A DNA stretch of 64,000 nt, taken from Lawsonibacter sp. Its GTDB lineage: Bacteria; Bacillota; Clostridia; Oscillospirales; Oscillospiraceae. The stretch covers positions 20,264 through 84,263 of the forward strand of contig JAAWAD010000043.1 of the NCBI GenBank assembly GCA_022791995.1, in the 5' to 3' direction. The notes below the pieces were generated by a model, which made no database searches, was not told the DNA's origin, and worked only from the letters and a program-made list of their open reading frames with translations. Shown piece by piece: positions 1 to 7,794 of this stretch; position 1 is the first letter of the stretch, and every line of letters begins with the position of its first letter. Made by a program: the position numbers and the translations under genes.

Positions 1-717
1 ACGGAAATCTTAGGCATTCAATTTGATAATTTGACCCGGGAGGAGGCTGCCCGCCGGGGAGCTGCCCTGCTGGAGGAGGACCGCTTCCACTATGTGGTCA
101 CTCCAAACCCGGAGTTTATTTTGGACAGTGAAAAGGATTCGGAGTTCCGGGACGTGCTCAACGGGGCGGATCTGGTCCTCCCTGACGGCATTGGTGTAGT
201 CTATTCCGCCAGGATTTTGGGTACACCATTGAAGGAGCGGGTACCCGGCATTGAATTTGCCGCCGACATGCTGCGCTGTCTGAACCAGAGAGAGGGACGG
301 CTGTATCTGCTGGGGGCCAAGCCCGGAGTGGCCGAGGAGGCGGGCCGCCGGATTTTAGAGGCCCACCCCAATCTTATCCTGTGCGGTACGCAGGACGGCT
401 ACTTTCAGGATGAGGAGGCTGTGCTGCTGAAGGTGGCCGCTGCTCAGCCCGACTTGCTCTTCGTCTGCCTGGGAGCGCCCAAGCAGGAGAAGTGGATGGC
501 CCGCTGGGGCCGGCACACAGGGGCCCGGCTGGCCATCGGGCTGGGAGGGGCTTTGGACGTCTTCGCTGGAAAGGTGGAGCGGGCCCCCGAGACCTGGCAG
601 AGGCTGGGCTTGGAGTGGGCTTACCGTCTGAAAAAGGAGCCCCAACGCATTGGACGTATGGTTCGTCTGCCCCTGGTGCTGGTGCGGGCTGCCGGGGCTC
701 GGATCAAACAATCGTAG
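1..717 (+). CDS. WecG/TagA/CpsF family glycosyltransferase, 5' end outside window
   Basis: The reading frame is open from base 1, so the gene begins before the window; a TTG at 31 is internal. Family GT26 enzymes transfer N-acetylmannosamine-type sugars to lipid-linked acceptors at the inner membrane face in teichoic acid or surface polysaccharide synthesis. Visible family marks are the LPDGIGVV block near residue 57, the CLGAPKQEKWM block near residue 155 and the closing GLGGALDVFAGKVERAPE segment. The C-terminus is complete and ends 26 bases before the next start, with a GGAGG in between, so the two genes are probably cotranscribed. The acceptor substrate cannot be told from the sequence. 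Confidence 0.9.
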   Translation, partial: TEILGIQFDNLTREEAARRGAALLEEDRFHYVVTPNPEFILDSEKDSEFRDVLNGADLVLPDGIGVVYSARILGTPLKERVPGIEFAADMLRCLNQREGRLYLLGAKPGVAEEAGRRILEAHPNLILCGTQDGYFQDEEAVLLKVAAAQPDLLFVCLGAPKQEKWMARWGRHTGARLAIGLGGALDVFAGKVERAPETWQRLGLEWAYRLKKEPQRIGRMVRLPLVLVRAAGARIKQS

Positions 718-743
718 GACACAAAAATAAGGAGGAACGTGCA

Positions 744-1283
744 ATGGTATACATTCTGCTGGCCCCTGGTTTTGAAGAGGCGGAGGCCCTGGTCCCCGCT
801 GACCTGCTCCGCCGGGCGGGTCTTGATGTTGTCCTGGTGGGGGTGGAGGGGGCTCTTGTCCCTGGCGGCCACCAGATCACGGTGCAGACGGATTGCTGCC
901 TGGACCAGATCAGCCTGGACCAGGCGGAGATGGTAATCCTCCCCGGCGGCGGTGTGGGTGTAAGCAAGCTGGGAGAAAATTCTGCGGTGGAGGCCCTGGT
1001 GCGCCAGACGGCGGCACGCGGAATTCCTCTGGCGGCTATCTGTGCCGCTCCCACGCTGTTGGGCCGCTGGGGCCTGCTGAAGGGCCGGAGGGCGGTGTGC
1101 TATCCGGGAATGGAGGATGGGCTGACTGAGGCTCAGGCCCTCCGGGAGGAATCCGTGGTGAGGGACGGCGCCTTCTTCACCGGCCGGGCGGCGGGGTCCG
1201 CGTTTGACTTTGGTCTGCTACTGGTGGAGGCCCTGGCTGGACCGGAAAAGGCTCGGGAGGTCCAGAAGGCCGTGGTCTATTGA
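744..1283 (+). CDS. DJ-1/PfpI family protein (YajL-like)
   Basis: A 179-residue single-domain protein of the DJ-1/ThiJ superfamily. The start is the ATG at 744 behind GGAGG at 731-735; the frame is open further upstream but that part overlaps the preceding gene. The nucleophile elbow is seen as AAICAAPTLLG with Cys100, and an N-terminal GFEEAEA stretch holds the acidic residue that normally pairs with the cysteine. Family members act as protein or nucleotide deglycases or chaperones in electrophile stress; which applies here is unknown. It probably shares a transcript with the upstream glycosyltransferase. Confidence 0.88.
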   Translation: MVYILLAPGFEEAEALVPADLLRRAGLDVVLVGVEGALVPGGHQITVQTDCCLDQISLDQAEMVILPGGGVGVSKLGENSAVEALVRQTAARGIPLAAICAAPTLLGRWGLLKGRRAVCYPGMEDGLTEAQALREESVVRDGAFFTGRAAGSAFDFGLLLVEALAGPEKAREVQKAVVY

Positions 1284-1295
1284 GGCCGCTGGCAT

Positions 1296-1322
1296 AAAAA
1301 ACGGGGGAGCTTTCGCTCCCCC
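1296..1322 (-). terminator. Intrinsic terminator of the cysteine-rich gene
   Basis: An 8-bp perfect stem (GGGGGAGC / GCTCCCCC, loop TTTC) reads on the minus strand straight into six T residues. It lies 17 bases after the stop of the minus-strand cysteine-rich gene. On the plus strand it may also stop the DJ-1 transcript, but the T-run is on the minus side. Confidence 0.8.
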
Positions 1323-1339
1323 CGCCTCTGGGACCTATG

Positions 1340-1543
1340 TCAGCAGCAGCCGCAGTTGTCGTTGCAGCCACAGCCGTTGTCGCAGCCGCAGCCATTGTTG
1401 CAGCCGCATCCGTTGTTGCAGCAGCAACAGCAGCAGCCGTTGTTGTTGCTTCCGCCGCATCCGCAGCAGCAGAACAGGATGATGATCAGGATGATGATCC
1501 ACAGGCAGCTGTTGCCGCCCCAACCGTTATTCCCACAGCACAT
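1340..1543 (-). CDS. Cysteine/asparagine/glycine-rich small protein (coat-like, 67 aa)
   Basis: 67 residues with 22 cysteines: an N-terminal MCCGNNGWGG head, a hydrophobic segment at residues 14-24, then Gly-Cys and Asn-Asn-Gly-Cys repeats ending in GCGCC. A ribosome-binding site (GAGGTG) lies about 8 bases before the ATG, and a minus-strand terminator follows the stop, so this is a discrete gene. Similar clostridial proteins are annotated by analogy as 'chorion class high-cysteine' proteins; the name says nothing about function. A SigK-type promoter about 55 bases upstream suggests late mother-cell expression, so a cross-linked spore coat or crust role is my inference. Confidence 0.75.
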   Translation of the reverse strand: MCCGNNGWGGNSCLWIIILIIILFCCCGCGGSNNNGCCCCCCNNGCGCNNGCGCDNGCGCNDNCGCC

Positions 1544-1597
1544 TCTTGTTTCACCTCACTTTTCGGACGCGGGAGGTGTTTCCCGCGCTTTCTGTAC

Positions 1598-1625
1598 TAT
1601 ACTATGGGCCCTCCTTGTCCCGGGT
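1598..1625 (-). promoter_or_regulatory. SigK-type promoter for the cysteine-rich protein
   Basis: On the minus strand the sequence has AC, 17 bases, then CATAGTATA, which fits the SigK consensus (AC, about 16-17 bases, CATAnnnTA). No good SigA -35 is placed for the same -10. The start point would lie near 1590, leaving a leader of roughly 45 bases. Confidence 0.5.
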
Positions 1626-1662
1626 GACAGACGAGGGAAAAATTGTTAGGAGCTGACCGCCT

Positions 1663-2853
1663 ATGCCACAGGAACGGAGAAGAGACCGCCGGACAGACCC
1701 CCGAGAGCAGGAGCACCGCTCCCGTCGGGCGGATGCCAGAGACCCGGAGCGTGCCCGCCGCCCTGCCTCCCGGGAGTCAGAGCATCCCCGCCGCCGGCGT
1801 CGGCGCTCTGCGGGCCTATCCATGCTCTTTGCCCTTCTCTATGTCGTGGGGGTGATTGGGGTGTCTGTGATTCTAGCTTGTGTGGGGTGGGCTGCCGCCA
1901 ACGACGTGCTGGCCCTGAACAAGCCAGAGAAGGAGATCATCTTCCAGGTCTCTGACGGGGAGAGCTTTGAGGAGGTAACTGACCGGCTGGCGGAGGAGGG
2001 GATGATTGAGTATAAGCTGTTGTTTAAGCTTTTTGCCTCTTTCACCCACGGGAAAGAGAAAGTAGCTCCCGGCTCCTACACGCTGAGCACCAACATGGAT
2101 TACCGGGCTCTGCTGTCCGGTATGAGCGCCAACTCTGCTTCCAAGGTGGAGCTGACTGTTACAATCCCGGAGGGCTACACAACGGCCCAGATCTTCCAGC
2201 TGCTGGAGAATATGGATGTGGCCACGGTCGAAGATCTGAACCAGATGGCGTCCACCCACGACTATGCCTTCGATTTCCTGGAGGATATCCCCCTGGGGAG
2301 CCCCAACCGTTTGGAGGGCTATCTGTTCCCCAGCACCTACAATTTCTACACCTATCACGACCCGAAATACGCCATCAACAAGCTGCTAGTGGCCTTTGAC
2401 GAGCGGATGGACGAGGAGCTGCGCCAGGAGATTGCCGACAGCGGTCGCTCTATGCACGAGATTTTGACGGTAGCCTCCCTCATTGAGCGGGAGACTGACG
2501 GTACCGACAGGGCCACCATCGCCTCGGTTATCTACAACCGGCTGGACAACCCCAGCGCCAGCACCGCCGGCTACCTCCAGATTGACGCCACCCTGGGCTA
2601 TATCAACGGCGGTAAGGTTCCCACAGAGGCGGACAAGTCCATCGACTCCCCCTATAACACGTACCTGTATCAGGGTTTGCCTCCGGGACCCATCTCCAAC
2701 CCGGGTCTGGACTCCATTCGGGCGGCTATCCACCCGGAGTCCACCAAATACTACTACTATGCCTTGGGGGACGACAATGTCCACCACTTCTTCCGCAGCT
2801 ATGAGGAGCACCAGAGCTTCTTGGCCTCCCAGGAGCGGTATAAGGCGTCTTAA
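1663..2853 (+). CDS. mltG: Endolytic transglycosylase MltG
   Basis: A 396-residue YceG-like enzyme that cuts nascent glycan strands at the outer face of the membrane and so limits peptidoglycan chain length. The first 50 residues are a highly basic Arg-rich cytoplasmic tail, followed by one membrane segment at about 52-78, a LysM-like region and the catalytic domain. The catalytic glutamate is probably Glu275 in the TVASLIERET block; YNRLD and LQIDATLGYING are further family motifs. Start ATG 1663 has TTAGGAGC upstream. The next gene is a U32 peptidase, a common neighbour of mltG in Clostridia. The Arg-rich tail is longer than in enterobacterial MltG. Confidence 0.95.
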   Translation: MPQERRRDRRTDPREQEHRSRRADARDPERARRPASRESEHPRRRRRRSAGLSMLFALLYVVGVIGVSVILACVGWAAANDVLALNKPEKEIIFQVSDGESFEEVTDRLAEEGMIEYKLLFKLFASFTHGKEKVAPGSYTLSTNMDYRALLSGMSANSASKVELTVTIPEGYTTAQIFQLLENMDVATVEDLNQMASTHDYAFDFLEDIPLGSPNRLEGYLFPSTYNFYTYHDPKYAINKLLVAFDERMDEELRQEIADSGRSMHEILTVASLIERETDGTDRATIASVIYNRLDNPSASTAGYLQIDATLGYINGGKVPTEADKSIDSPYNTYLYQGLPPGPISNPGLDSIRAAIHPESTKYYYYALGDDNVHHFFRSYEEHQSFLASQERYKAS

Positions 2854-2861
2854 TAAACCAA

Positions 2862-2890
2862 GTCAGGCCCGCCTTTCCAGCGGGCCTGAC
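2862..2890 (+). terminator. Intercistronic hairpin after mltG
   Basis: An 11-bp perfect inverted repeat (GTCAGGCCCGC / GCGGGCCTGAC) with a 7-base loop and no T-run. It lies between the mltG stop and the Shine-Dalgarno of the next gene, so it may attenuate or protect the transcript rather than end it. Confidence 0.5.
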
Positions 2891-2909
2891 CTATGAGGAG
2901 GGTTCAACG

Positions 2910-4124
2910 GTGAAAAAAATAGAGCTGCTCTCGCCTGCCGGGGACCTGGAGCGGCTGGAAATGGCAGTGGCCTATGGGGCGGACGCAGTTTATCTGGCGG
3001 GAACGGATTTCGGGATGCGCTCCTTTGTGGGAAACTTCACCCTGGAGCAGCTGGAGACCGCTGTGGCGCTGTGCCGCAGCCATGGGGTTCGGGTCCACGT
3101 GACCTGCAATACGATGCCCCGCAATGAGGAGATTGCCCGCCTGCCCCAGTGGCTGGAGCGGCTGGATACCCTGGGCGTGGACGCCGTGATCCTGGCGGAT
3201 GTGGGCGTACTGACTCTGGCCAAGCGGTACGCCCCCCATTTGGAGTACCATATCTCGACCCAGGCCAGTGTGGTCAACTACCAGTCCGCACAAGTGTGGC
3301 ACGACATGGGCGCAAAGCGGGTGATTCTGGCTCGGGAGCTATCCTTGGAGGAGATCCGGGAAATCCGGGCCAGGACCTCCCCTGATTTGGAGATTGAGGT
3401 CTTTGCCCACGGGGCCATGTGCGTCAGTTACTCTGGCCGGTGCCTGCTGTCCAACTATATGACCGGACGGGACGCCAATCGGGGCCGGTGCGCTCAGCCA
3501 TGCCGCTATCAGTACGCTCTGGTGGAGGAAAAGCGCCCTGGGGAGTATTTCCCTGTCTATGAAGATGGGGAGAGCACCTACATCATGAACTCCCGGGATA
3601 TGTGCATGATTGACCACATCCCGGCGCTGGCAGAGGCGGGGGTGGACTCCATCAAGCTGGAGGGCCGGGCCAAGTCGGCTTACTACGCCGCCATTGTCAC
3701 CGGCGCCTACCGCCACGCCCTGGACGTTGCTCAGGCAGGAGAGCCCCTGGATCCGGTGTGGCGGGACGAGGTGGAGCACATCAGCCACCGGCACTACTCC
3801 ACTGGCTTCTTTTTCGGCCAGCCAGGGCAGTTTACAGAGGACTCCCGGTACATCCGAAACTGGCAAATCGCGGCAAAGGTCCTGTCCTGTGACAGCGGCG
3901 GGCGGGCCCTGCTCTCCTTGAACAATAAGTTTGCCCTGGGTGACGAATTGGAGCTGGTGGGCCCCGGTGTGCGGCCCCAGTCCCTTACTGTGGATGCCCT
4001 GTGGGATGGAGAGGGCGTTTCTCTCTCTGAGGTTCGCAAACCCCAGATGCGGTTCCAGATGCAGCTGCCCCGGCAGGTACCGCCCCTGTCCATGCTGCGG
4101 CGGCAGGCCGATTTGTCGCCGTGA
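2910..4124 (+). CDS. U32 family peptidase / tRNA hydroxylation (TrhP-like) protein
   Basis: 404 residues starting at a GTG with GAGGAGGG 8-15 bases upstream. The U32 signature EVFAHGAMCVSYSGRCLLS is complete at residues 163-181, and cysteines 171, 178, 194 and 198 form the cluster typical of the family. Relatives include collagenase-like PrtC and the TrhP/RlhA proteins needed for prephenate-dependent hydroxylation of tRNA uridine-34 or of 23S rRNA. The family is often called a peptidase, but an RNA hydroxylation role has better experimental support in enteric bacteria. Position after mltG agrees with conserved clostridial gene order. Confidence 0.9.
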   Translation: MKKIELLSPAGDLERLEMAVAYGADAVYLAGTDFGMRSFVGNFTLEQLETAVALCRSHGVRVHVTCNTMPRNEEIARLPQWLERLDTLGVDAVILADVGVLTLAKRYAPHLEYHISTQASVVNYQSAQVWHDMGAKRVILARELSLEEIREIRARTSPDLEIEVFAHGAMCVSYSGRCLLSNYMTGRDANRGRCAQPCRYQYALVEEKRPGEYFPVYEDGESTYIMNSRDMCMIDHIPALAEAGVDSIKLEGRAKSAYYAAIVTGAYRHALDVAQAGEPLDPVWRDEVEHISHRHYSTGFFFGQPGQFTEDSRYIRNWQIAAKVLSCDSGGRALLSLNNKFALGDELELVGPGVRPQSLTVDALWDGEGVSLSEVRKPQMRFQMQLPRQVPPLSMLRRQADLSP

Positions 4125-4233
4125 GATTGTTCCTTTTTCCGGGAAGCGAACGGTACTTGACCGCCCAAATCCCTTGTGCTGCTATACGTTCCTGTTTGCA
4201 GCCTGACAAACCACGATTTGGAGCTAGATAGTG

Positions 4234-4692
4234 ATGAAAGAAAATATTGTAGTCAAGTTGACGGCGAAAGATGATAAATATGTCTGTTCTCTTGCTGATA
4301 AAATAATAGCGGAAAGCCAAGAAACAGATGAATGGTACGACTATTTTGACGATTTTGCTTCTTTGCTTAATCATCCCAAATCACTTGTGCGAAATCGTGT
4401 GCTGCATATTCTCGCGGCAAATGCTCAGTGGGACGAAGAAAACCGTTTTGACTCAATTATTTCTGATTTTCTCGCACATGTAACGGACGAAAAGCCGATT
4501 ACAGCCAGACAGTGCATAAAGGCTCTTGCACAGGTAGGTTCGGCAAAGCCGCAATATGTTCCTCTAGTATTGTCATATTTGCAGAGCGCGGATTTATCCA
4601 AGTACAAGGACAGTATGCGCCCACTGATTGAAAAAGACATTGCAGAAACCGAAAAAATATTGACAGCTTCCAGTTTATCAGGAGAAAACTGA
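4234..4692 (+). CDS. HEAT-repeat-like hypothetical protein, AT-rich, probably acquired
   Basis: About 152 residues, mostly helical, with a helical-pair pattern (for example a block around LNHPKSLVRNRVLHIL) that resembles HEAT or armadillo repeats. The start is either ATG 4234 or the adjacent GTG 4231; both are served by GGAG at 4220-4223. Codon use is clearly different from its neighbours, with many A/T-ending codons such as AAA, GAA, ATT and TTA, which suggests recent acquisition. It sits between the U32 gene and a metallopeptidase gene, where about 600 bases appear inserted. No catalytic motif is visible and I assign no function. Confidence 0.75.
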   Translation: MKENIVVKLTAKDDKYVCSLADKIIAESQETDEWYDYFDDFASLLNHPKSLVRNRVLHILAANAQWDEENRFDSIISDFLAHVTDEKPITARQCIKALAQVGSAKPQYVPLVLSYLQSADLSKYKDSMRPLIEKDIAETEKILTASSLSGEN

Positions 4693-4742
4693 TTGCTGGT
4701 TCCGACTTTGCAGGCTGTGACAGGGCAATGGAGGTGTATGGA

Positions 4743-5114
4743 ATGACCCCAACCTACGAGCAGATGGGGGACTGGCTGGAGGAGATCGCCCAGGAGTTTC
4801 CCGAAGCGTTTTATCAGGAGTTGGACGGGGGCATTCAGCTGGAGCGGAAGGCCCTCAGCGACCCGGAGTTTCCCCCGGGTGAGATGTATATTATGGGGGA
4901 GTACGTCCACGACATGCTGGGACGGTACATTCTGCTGTACTATGGCTCCTTTGCGGCGCTCCTCCAGGGGGAGGACGAGGAGGCCTGGAAGGACGAGATT
5001 TTCGCCACTGTGGCCCACGAGTTTACCCACCACATGGAGGAAACCGCCGGCCTTCACGCCCTGGACGACAAGGATTTGGAATTCCTCCGGCAAGCTCTGG
5101 AGGAGTACGAATAA
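4743..5114 (+). CDS. Zincin-like metallopeptidase family protein (PF06262-type)
   Basis: A 123-residue compact protein with the zinc motif HEFTH at residues 92-96, followed by an acidic DDKD segment, matching the small 'metallopeptidase family' zincins of Actinobacteria and Clostridia. An ATG at 4728 is in frame, but GGAGGTG at 4730-4736 with 6 bases of spacing points to ATG 4743 as the true start. The protein lacks a signal peptide, so it should act in the cytoplasm. The substrate is unknown. The gene ends 5 bases before a minus-strand terminator shared with the convergent gene. Confidence 0.8.
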   Translation: MTPTYEQMGDWLEEIAQEFPEAFYQELDGGIQLERKALSDPEFPPGEMYIMGEYVHDMLGRYILLYYGSFAALLQGEDEEAWKDEIFATVAHEFTHHMEETAGLHALDDKDLEFLRQALEEYE

Positions 5115-5151
5115 AAAACGGGTCCCATCCTCCAGCGAGAGAATGGGGCCC
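5113..5151 (-). terminator. Terminator between convergent metallopeptidase genes
   Basis: The stem GGGCCCCAT / ATGGGACCC has one mismatch and is followed on the minus strand by six T residues (complement of 5113-5118). It serves the minus-strand gene at 5163-5969. Confidence 0.7.
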
Positions 5152-5162
5152 ATAGAGTGCAG

Positions 5163-5969
5163 TTATGCCACGGCGGAAAAGGGGACGCGGGATTGGTTGT
5201 CCTTCTGGGTCTGCTGCGCCTGGGTCTGTTCCGTCGGCTGAACCGCGGCAGTGGTGGTACGGGTGGTGCCGCCAGAGACATAGGAGCGACCGCACTCCGG
5301 GCAGATGGCCGTGTGGTAGCTCACGCTCTGGCTGACCACCTTGCGATCCTCCCGACCGGCCTTGGCCTGCTCCCGGGTCACATGCTCCATTTCGTGGCCC
5401 CGCACCATGGAGGGAGCCAGATCCGGGTCAATGTGGGTGGGGGTCTTGAAGGAAACGCCGGCATCATCCGAGCCGTCCTGATACTTCCGTTCCTTGCAGG
5501 TCTGGCACTCCCCTTCCTTGGCGGCCTCCTGCACGCTCTCGGCCCCCAGGCTGTTCTCTGTCTTCTGTCCGTCCTGCTGGTCCTTTCCCTGGAGCTTGGA
5601 GAGTACGTCAGAGGCAGTTCCTGCGTCCTGCTTGCCTTTTCCCAGCAGCTTGGCCAGAACATCGGCCCCGGTCATCTCCTCTGCTGGGTTTTGTCCATCT
5701 TGAATGCGCATCCGAACGGCCATCTCTGCCGGGTCTGCCCCCTGGCGCAGCTCCGGGCCGAGCTGGACCTGGCCGGGGGCGTCAGAGGCCACCTTGGGGG
5801 CGGACTTGACCGGCTGAACGGGGGCCTCTGGATTGGCTGTCTTTTGAGCAGCGTTGACCAGAGTGTGCTGGGGCTGCTGTGCCCGCTGCGCCCGGCTGTC
5901 CCGGAGAGAGGCGGCATATCCGCCGTAATCAAAGGTATAGGGGATGGAATTGGAAACAGCGCCAATCAT
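5163..5969 (-). CDS. SprA-related putative metalloprotease with two CxxC knuckles
   Basis: 268 residues starting at the ATG of 5969 behind GAGGTGATTGTG; the frame is open upstream without a better start. The first 150 residues are Gln/Ala/Lys-rich and low in complexity. The C-terminal part carries the zinc motif HEMEH (residues 192-196) within MVRGHEMEHV, typical of the SprA-related family, plus two Cys-x-x-Cys pairs (155/158 and 223/226) flanking it. The CxxC pairs suggest a second metal site. No signal peptide or membrane segment is seen. The family is poorly characterised and the substrate is unknown. Confidence 0.75.
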   Translation of the reverse strand: MIGAVSNSIPYTFDYGGYAASLRDSRAQRAQQPQHTLVNAAQKTANPEAPVQPVKSAPKVASDAPGQVQLGPELRQGADPAEMAVRMRIQDGQNPAEEMTGADVLAKLLGKGKQDAGTASDVLSKLQGKDQQDGQKTENSLGAESVQEAAKEGECQTCKERKYQDGSDDAGVSFKTPTHIDPDLAPSMVRGHEMEHVTREQAKAGREDRKVVSQSVSYHTAICPECGRSYVSGGTTRTTTAAVQPTEQTQAQQTQKDNQSRVPFSAVA

Positions 5970-6012
5970 CACAATCACCTCGATCAAAAATTGGGAGACA
6001 AATTCTATCCTC

Positions 6013-6041
6013 ATTATAGCACAGTTTGCCAAAAAAGTAAA
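6013..6041 (-). promoter_or_regulatory. SigA-type promoter for the SprA-related gene
   Basis: Minus strand TTTACT, 17 bases, TATAAT, about 45 bases before the start at 5969. Confidence 0.55.
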
Positions 6042-6062
6042 GACAGCAAGGAGGAGATTTCT

Positions 6063-6755
6063 ATGGAGACCGCCACGTTGCATCCTGTTGCCCACATCCG
6101 CAGCGATTTTTCAGAAAAATTTGGGATTCCCCGGCAGAGCGGCCTGGTGGAGACCCTGGAGGCTCAGATTGTCTTCTGCCCGGAGTACCGGCGGCCTGAG
6201 GCTCTACGGGGGCTGGAGGGCTTCTCCCACCTGTGGCTGATCTGGGAGTTCTCCCGGGCCCGGCGGGAGGACTGGTCCCCCACGGTGCGCCCCCCGCGGC
6301 TGGGAGGCAACCAGAGGCTCGGGGTCTTTGCCACCCGGTCTCCCTTCCGGCCCAACCCCATCGGTCTGAGCTGTGTCCGGCTGGCGGGCATCCGTCAGAA
6401 TACCCCGGAAGGACCTGTTCTCCAGGTCCTGGGCGCCGACCTGCTGGACGGCACGCCTATCTACGACATCAAGCCCTATCTGCCCTATGCCGACTGCCGC
6501 CCGGAGGCGGTGGGGGGCTTTGCCAGCGAGCCCAAGGAGGCCAGCCTTCAGGTGGAGATACCGCCCGCTCTGCTGGCCCGGGTTCCGGCGGAGAAACAGT
6601 CCCCGCTTCTTGGTGTGCTGGCCCAGGACCCCCGTCCCTCCTACCAGAGCGACCCGAATCGGGTCTATGGCATGGCCTTTGCTGGTCTGGAGGTCCGCTT
6701 TCGGGTGGCGGGAGAGTGGCTCACGGTTTGCGAAATTTTCCCGCCAAATTCCTGA
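6063..6755 (+). CDS. trmO: tRNA (t6A37) N6-methyltransferase TrmO
   Basis: A 230-residue TsaA/TrmO family enzyme that uses S-adenosylmethionine to methylate threonylcarbamoyl-adenosine at position 37 of tRNA-Thr. The frame is open far upstream, but GGAGGAG at 6050-6056 fixes the start at ATG 6063. Family marks are the N-terminal PVAHIRSDF strand, the HLWLIWEF block and the RSPFRPNPIGLS motif, followed by DLLDGTPIYDIKPYLPY. It stands alone between the divergent SprA-related gene and the MerR cluster. Confidence 0.93.
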   Translation: METATLHPVAHIRSDFSEKFGIPRQSGLVETLEAQIVFCPEYRRPEALRGLEGFSHLWLIWEFSRARREDWSPTVRPPRLGGNQRLGVFATRSPFRPNPIGLSCVRLAGIRQNTPEGPVLQVLGADLLDGTPIYDIKPYLPYADCRPEAVGGFASEPKEASLQVEIPPALLARVPAEKQSPLLGVLAQDPRPSYQSDPNRVYGMAFAGLEVRFRVAGEWLTVCEIFPPNS

Positions 6756-6816
6756 CCTTCCCTCTGGTGTAAGGTATTTTTTTCACAAATTTTCCGCAAA
6801 ACACAGAAAATCCCCA

Positions 6817-6847
6817 TTGACCTTCCACTAGGAGGAGGGTGTATAAT
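6817..6847 (+). promoter_or_regulatory. MerR-type promoter with 19-bp spacer and operator dyad
   Basis: TTGACC and TATAAT are separated by 19 bases, the over-long spacing that MerR regulators correct by twisting DNA. The spacer holds an imperfect dyad centred between the boxes, with ACC-TCC on the left and GGA-GGT on the right (7 of 10 half-site positions match). It lies 29 bases before the MerR gene, so autoregulation is likely. Confidence 0.75.
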
Positions 6848-6875
6848 AGGCCCAGATTCCGAAAGGAGGGGAGCG

Positions 6876-7526
6876 ATGAAAATCAATGAGGTGGAAACCC
6901 AGGTGGGCATCACCAAAAAGAACATCCGCTTTTATGAGGAGCAGGGCCTTCTCTCTCCCCGGCGGAACAGCGAAAACGGCTATCGGGACTATGGAGAACA
7001 GGAGGTGGCTGTTTTGCGGCGGATCAAACTGCTGCGCAAGCTGGGTGTGCCTCTGGCGGAGATCCGCCGGATGCAGGCCGGAGGTACAGTAGCCGACGGA
7101 ATGCGCCGTCACCTGGTTACGCTGGAACGGGAGAAGCGAAGTCTGGAGCAGTCCATTGAGCTGTGCCTCCGGCTGAAGGATCGGGAGGAGCGGCTGGACG
7201 CCTTGGACGCGGAAGCTCTGCTGGAGGAGATGGAGCGAATGGAGCAAGGAGGCACTACCTTTCAAAACAAGCAGCGGGGGGACCGGCCACCCATCCGGTA
7301 TGCGGCCCCTGTCACCATGGCCATTTTGACCACTGTTCTGATGGCGGGAATCATTGCTCTGATCCTGTGGGGCTTTCTGACGGACCCTGCCGACGCCCCG
7401 CCTCTACCCCTGATCTTTCTCTTTGCGGCCCTCCCTGGGATCGTCATTCTGGGTGTTCTGCTGGCTCTCTTCCAGCGCATCAAGGAAATTCAGAAAGGAG
7501 AGATGGACGATGCGAAACACTACTGA
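6876..7526 (+). CDS. Membrane-anchored MerR family transcriptional regulator
   Basis: 216 residues. Residues 1-70 are a MerR winged helix-turn-helix (MKINEVETQVGITKKNIRFY, then GYRDYGEQEV). Residues 76-125 form a dimerising helix. Unlike soluble MerR proteins the sensor domain is replaced by two membrane segments at about 143-168 and 177-199, ending in the cytoplasmic tail QRIKEIQKGEMDDAKHY. The start has AAAGGAGGGGAG upstream, and the promoter has the 19-bp MerR spacing. The same tail recurs at the end of the next two proteins, so the regulator probably senses membrane state or interacts with them; the signal is unknown. Confidence 0.88.
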   Translation: MKINEVETQVGITKKNIRFYEEQGLLSPRRNSENGYRDYGEQEVAVLRRIKLLRKLGVPLAEIRRMQAGGTVADGMRRHLVTLEREKRSLEQSIELCLRLKDREERLDALDAEALLEEMERMEQGGTTFQNKQRGDRPPIRYAAPVTMAILTTVLMAGIIALILWGFLTDPADAPPLPLIFLFAALPGIVILGVLLALFQRIKEIQKGEMDDAKHY

Positions 7527-7794
7527 TAAAAAGGGCCATGGCTTTGCGGTCAGTATGCTTGTGGCTGTGCTGGTGGTGGGGTTCACGCTGCTGTTTTTGG
7601 TCCTTATGGCGCAGGCATTCTGTCCGGTACTTCCCTTCCTTGAGGAGCTGGGCACAGTTGGGGGTATTCTGCTGCTCTATATTGGGGCACTGCTGGTGAT
7701 CGGCATTGCCATAAGCGTTGGTGCTGTGGTGGCTCTGTATCAGCGGTGGAAGGAGATTCAAGGAGGTGAAGAGGACGAAGCCAAAAAGTATTGA
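7510..7794 (+). CDS. Small two-helix membrane protein with KEI-GGE tail (1)
   Basis: 94 residues, start ATG 7510 behind AAAGGAG, overlapping the MerR gene by 17 bases. Two membrane segments at about 13-37 and 48-74 are followed by QRWKEIQGGEEDEAKKY, nearly the same tail as in the MerR protein. It looks like a copy of the MerR membrane module without the DNA-binding domain. Overlap with both neighbours implies translational coupling. Function unknown; partner or antagonist of the regulator is an inference. Confidence 0.75.
   Translation: MRNTTDKKGHGFAVSMLVAVLVVGFTLLFLVLMAQAFCPVLPFLEELGTVGGILLLYIGALLVIGIAISVGAVVALYQRWKEIQGGEEDEAKKY

Noticed and set aside
1337..1627. Ala/Val- and Gln/Leu-rich plus-strand frames
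   Set aside because: They are antisense images of the repeated Cys-Gly/Asn codons of the minus-strand gene; no ribosome-binding site.
5157..6062. Long N-terminal extension of TrmO
   Set aside because: It lies antisense to the SprA-related gene, and the Shine-Dalgarno and family length place the start at 6063.
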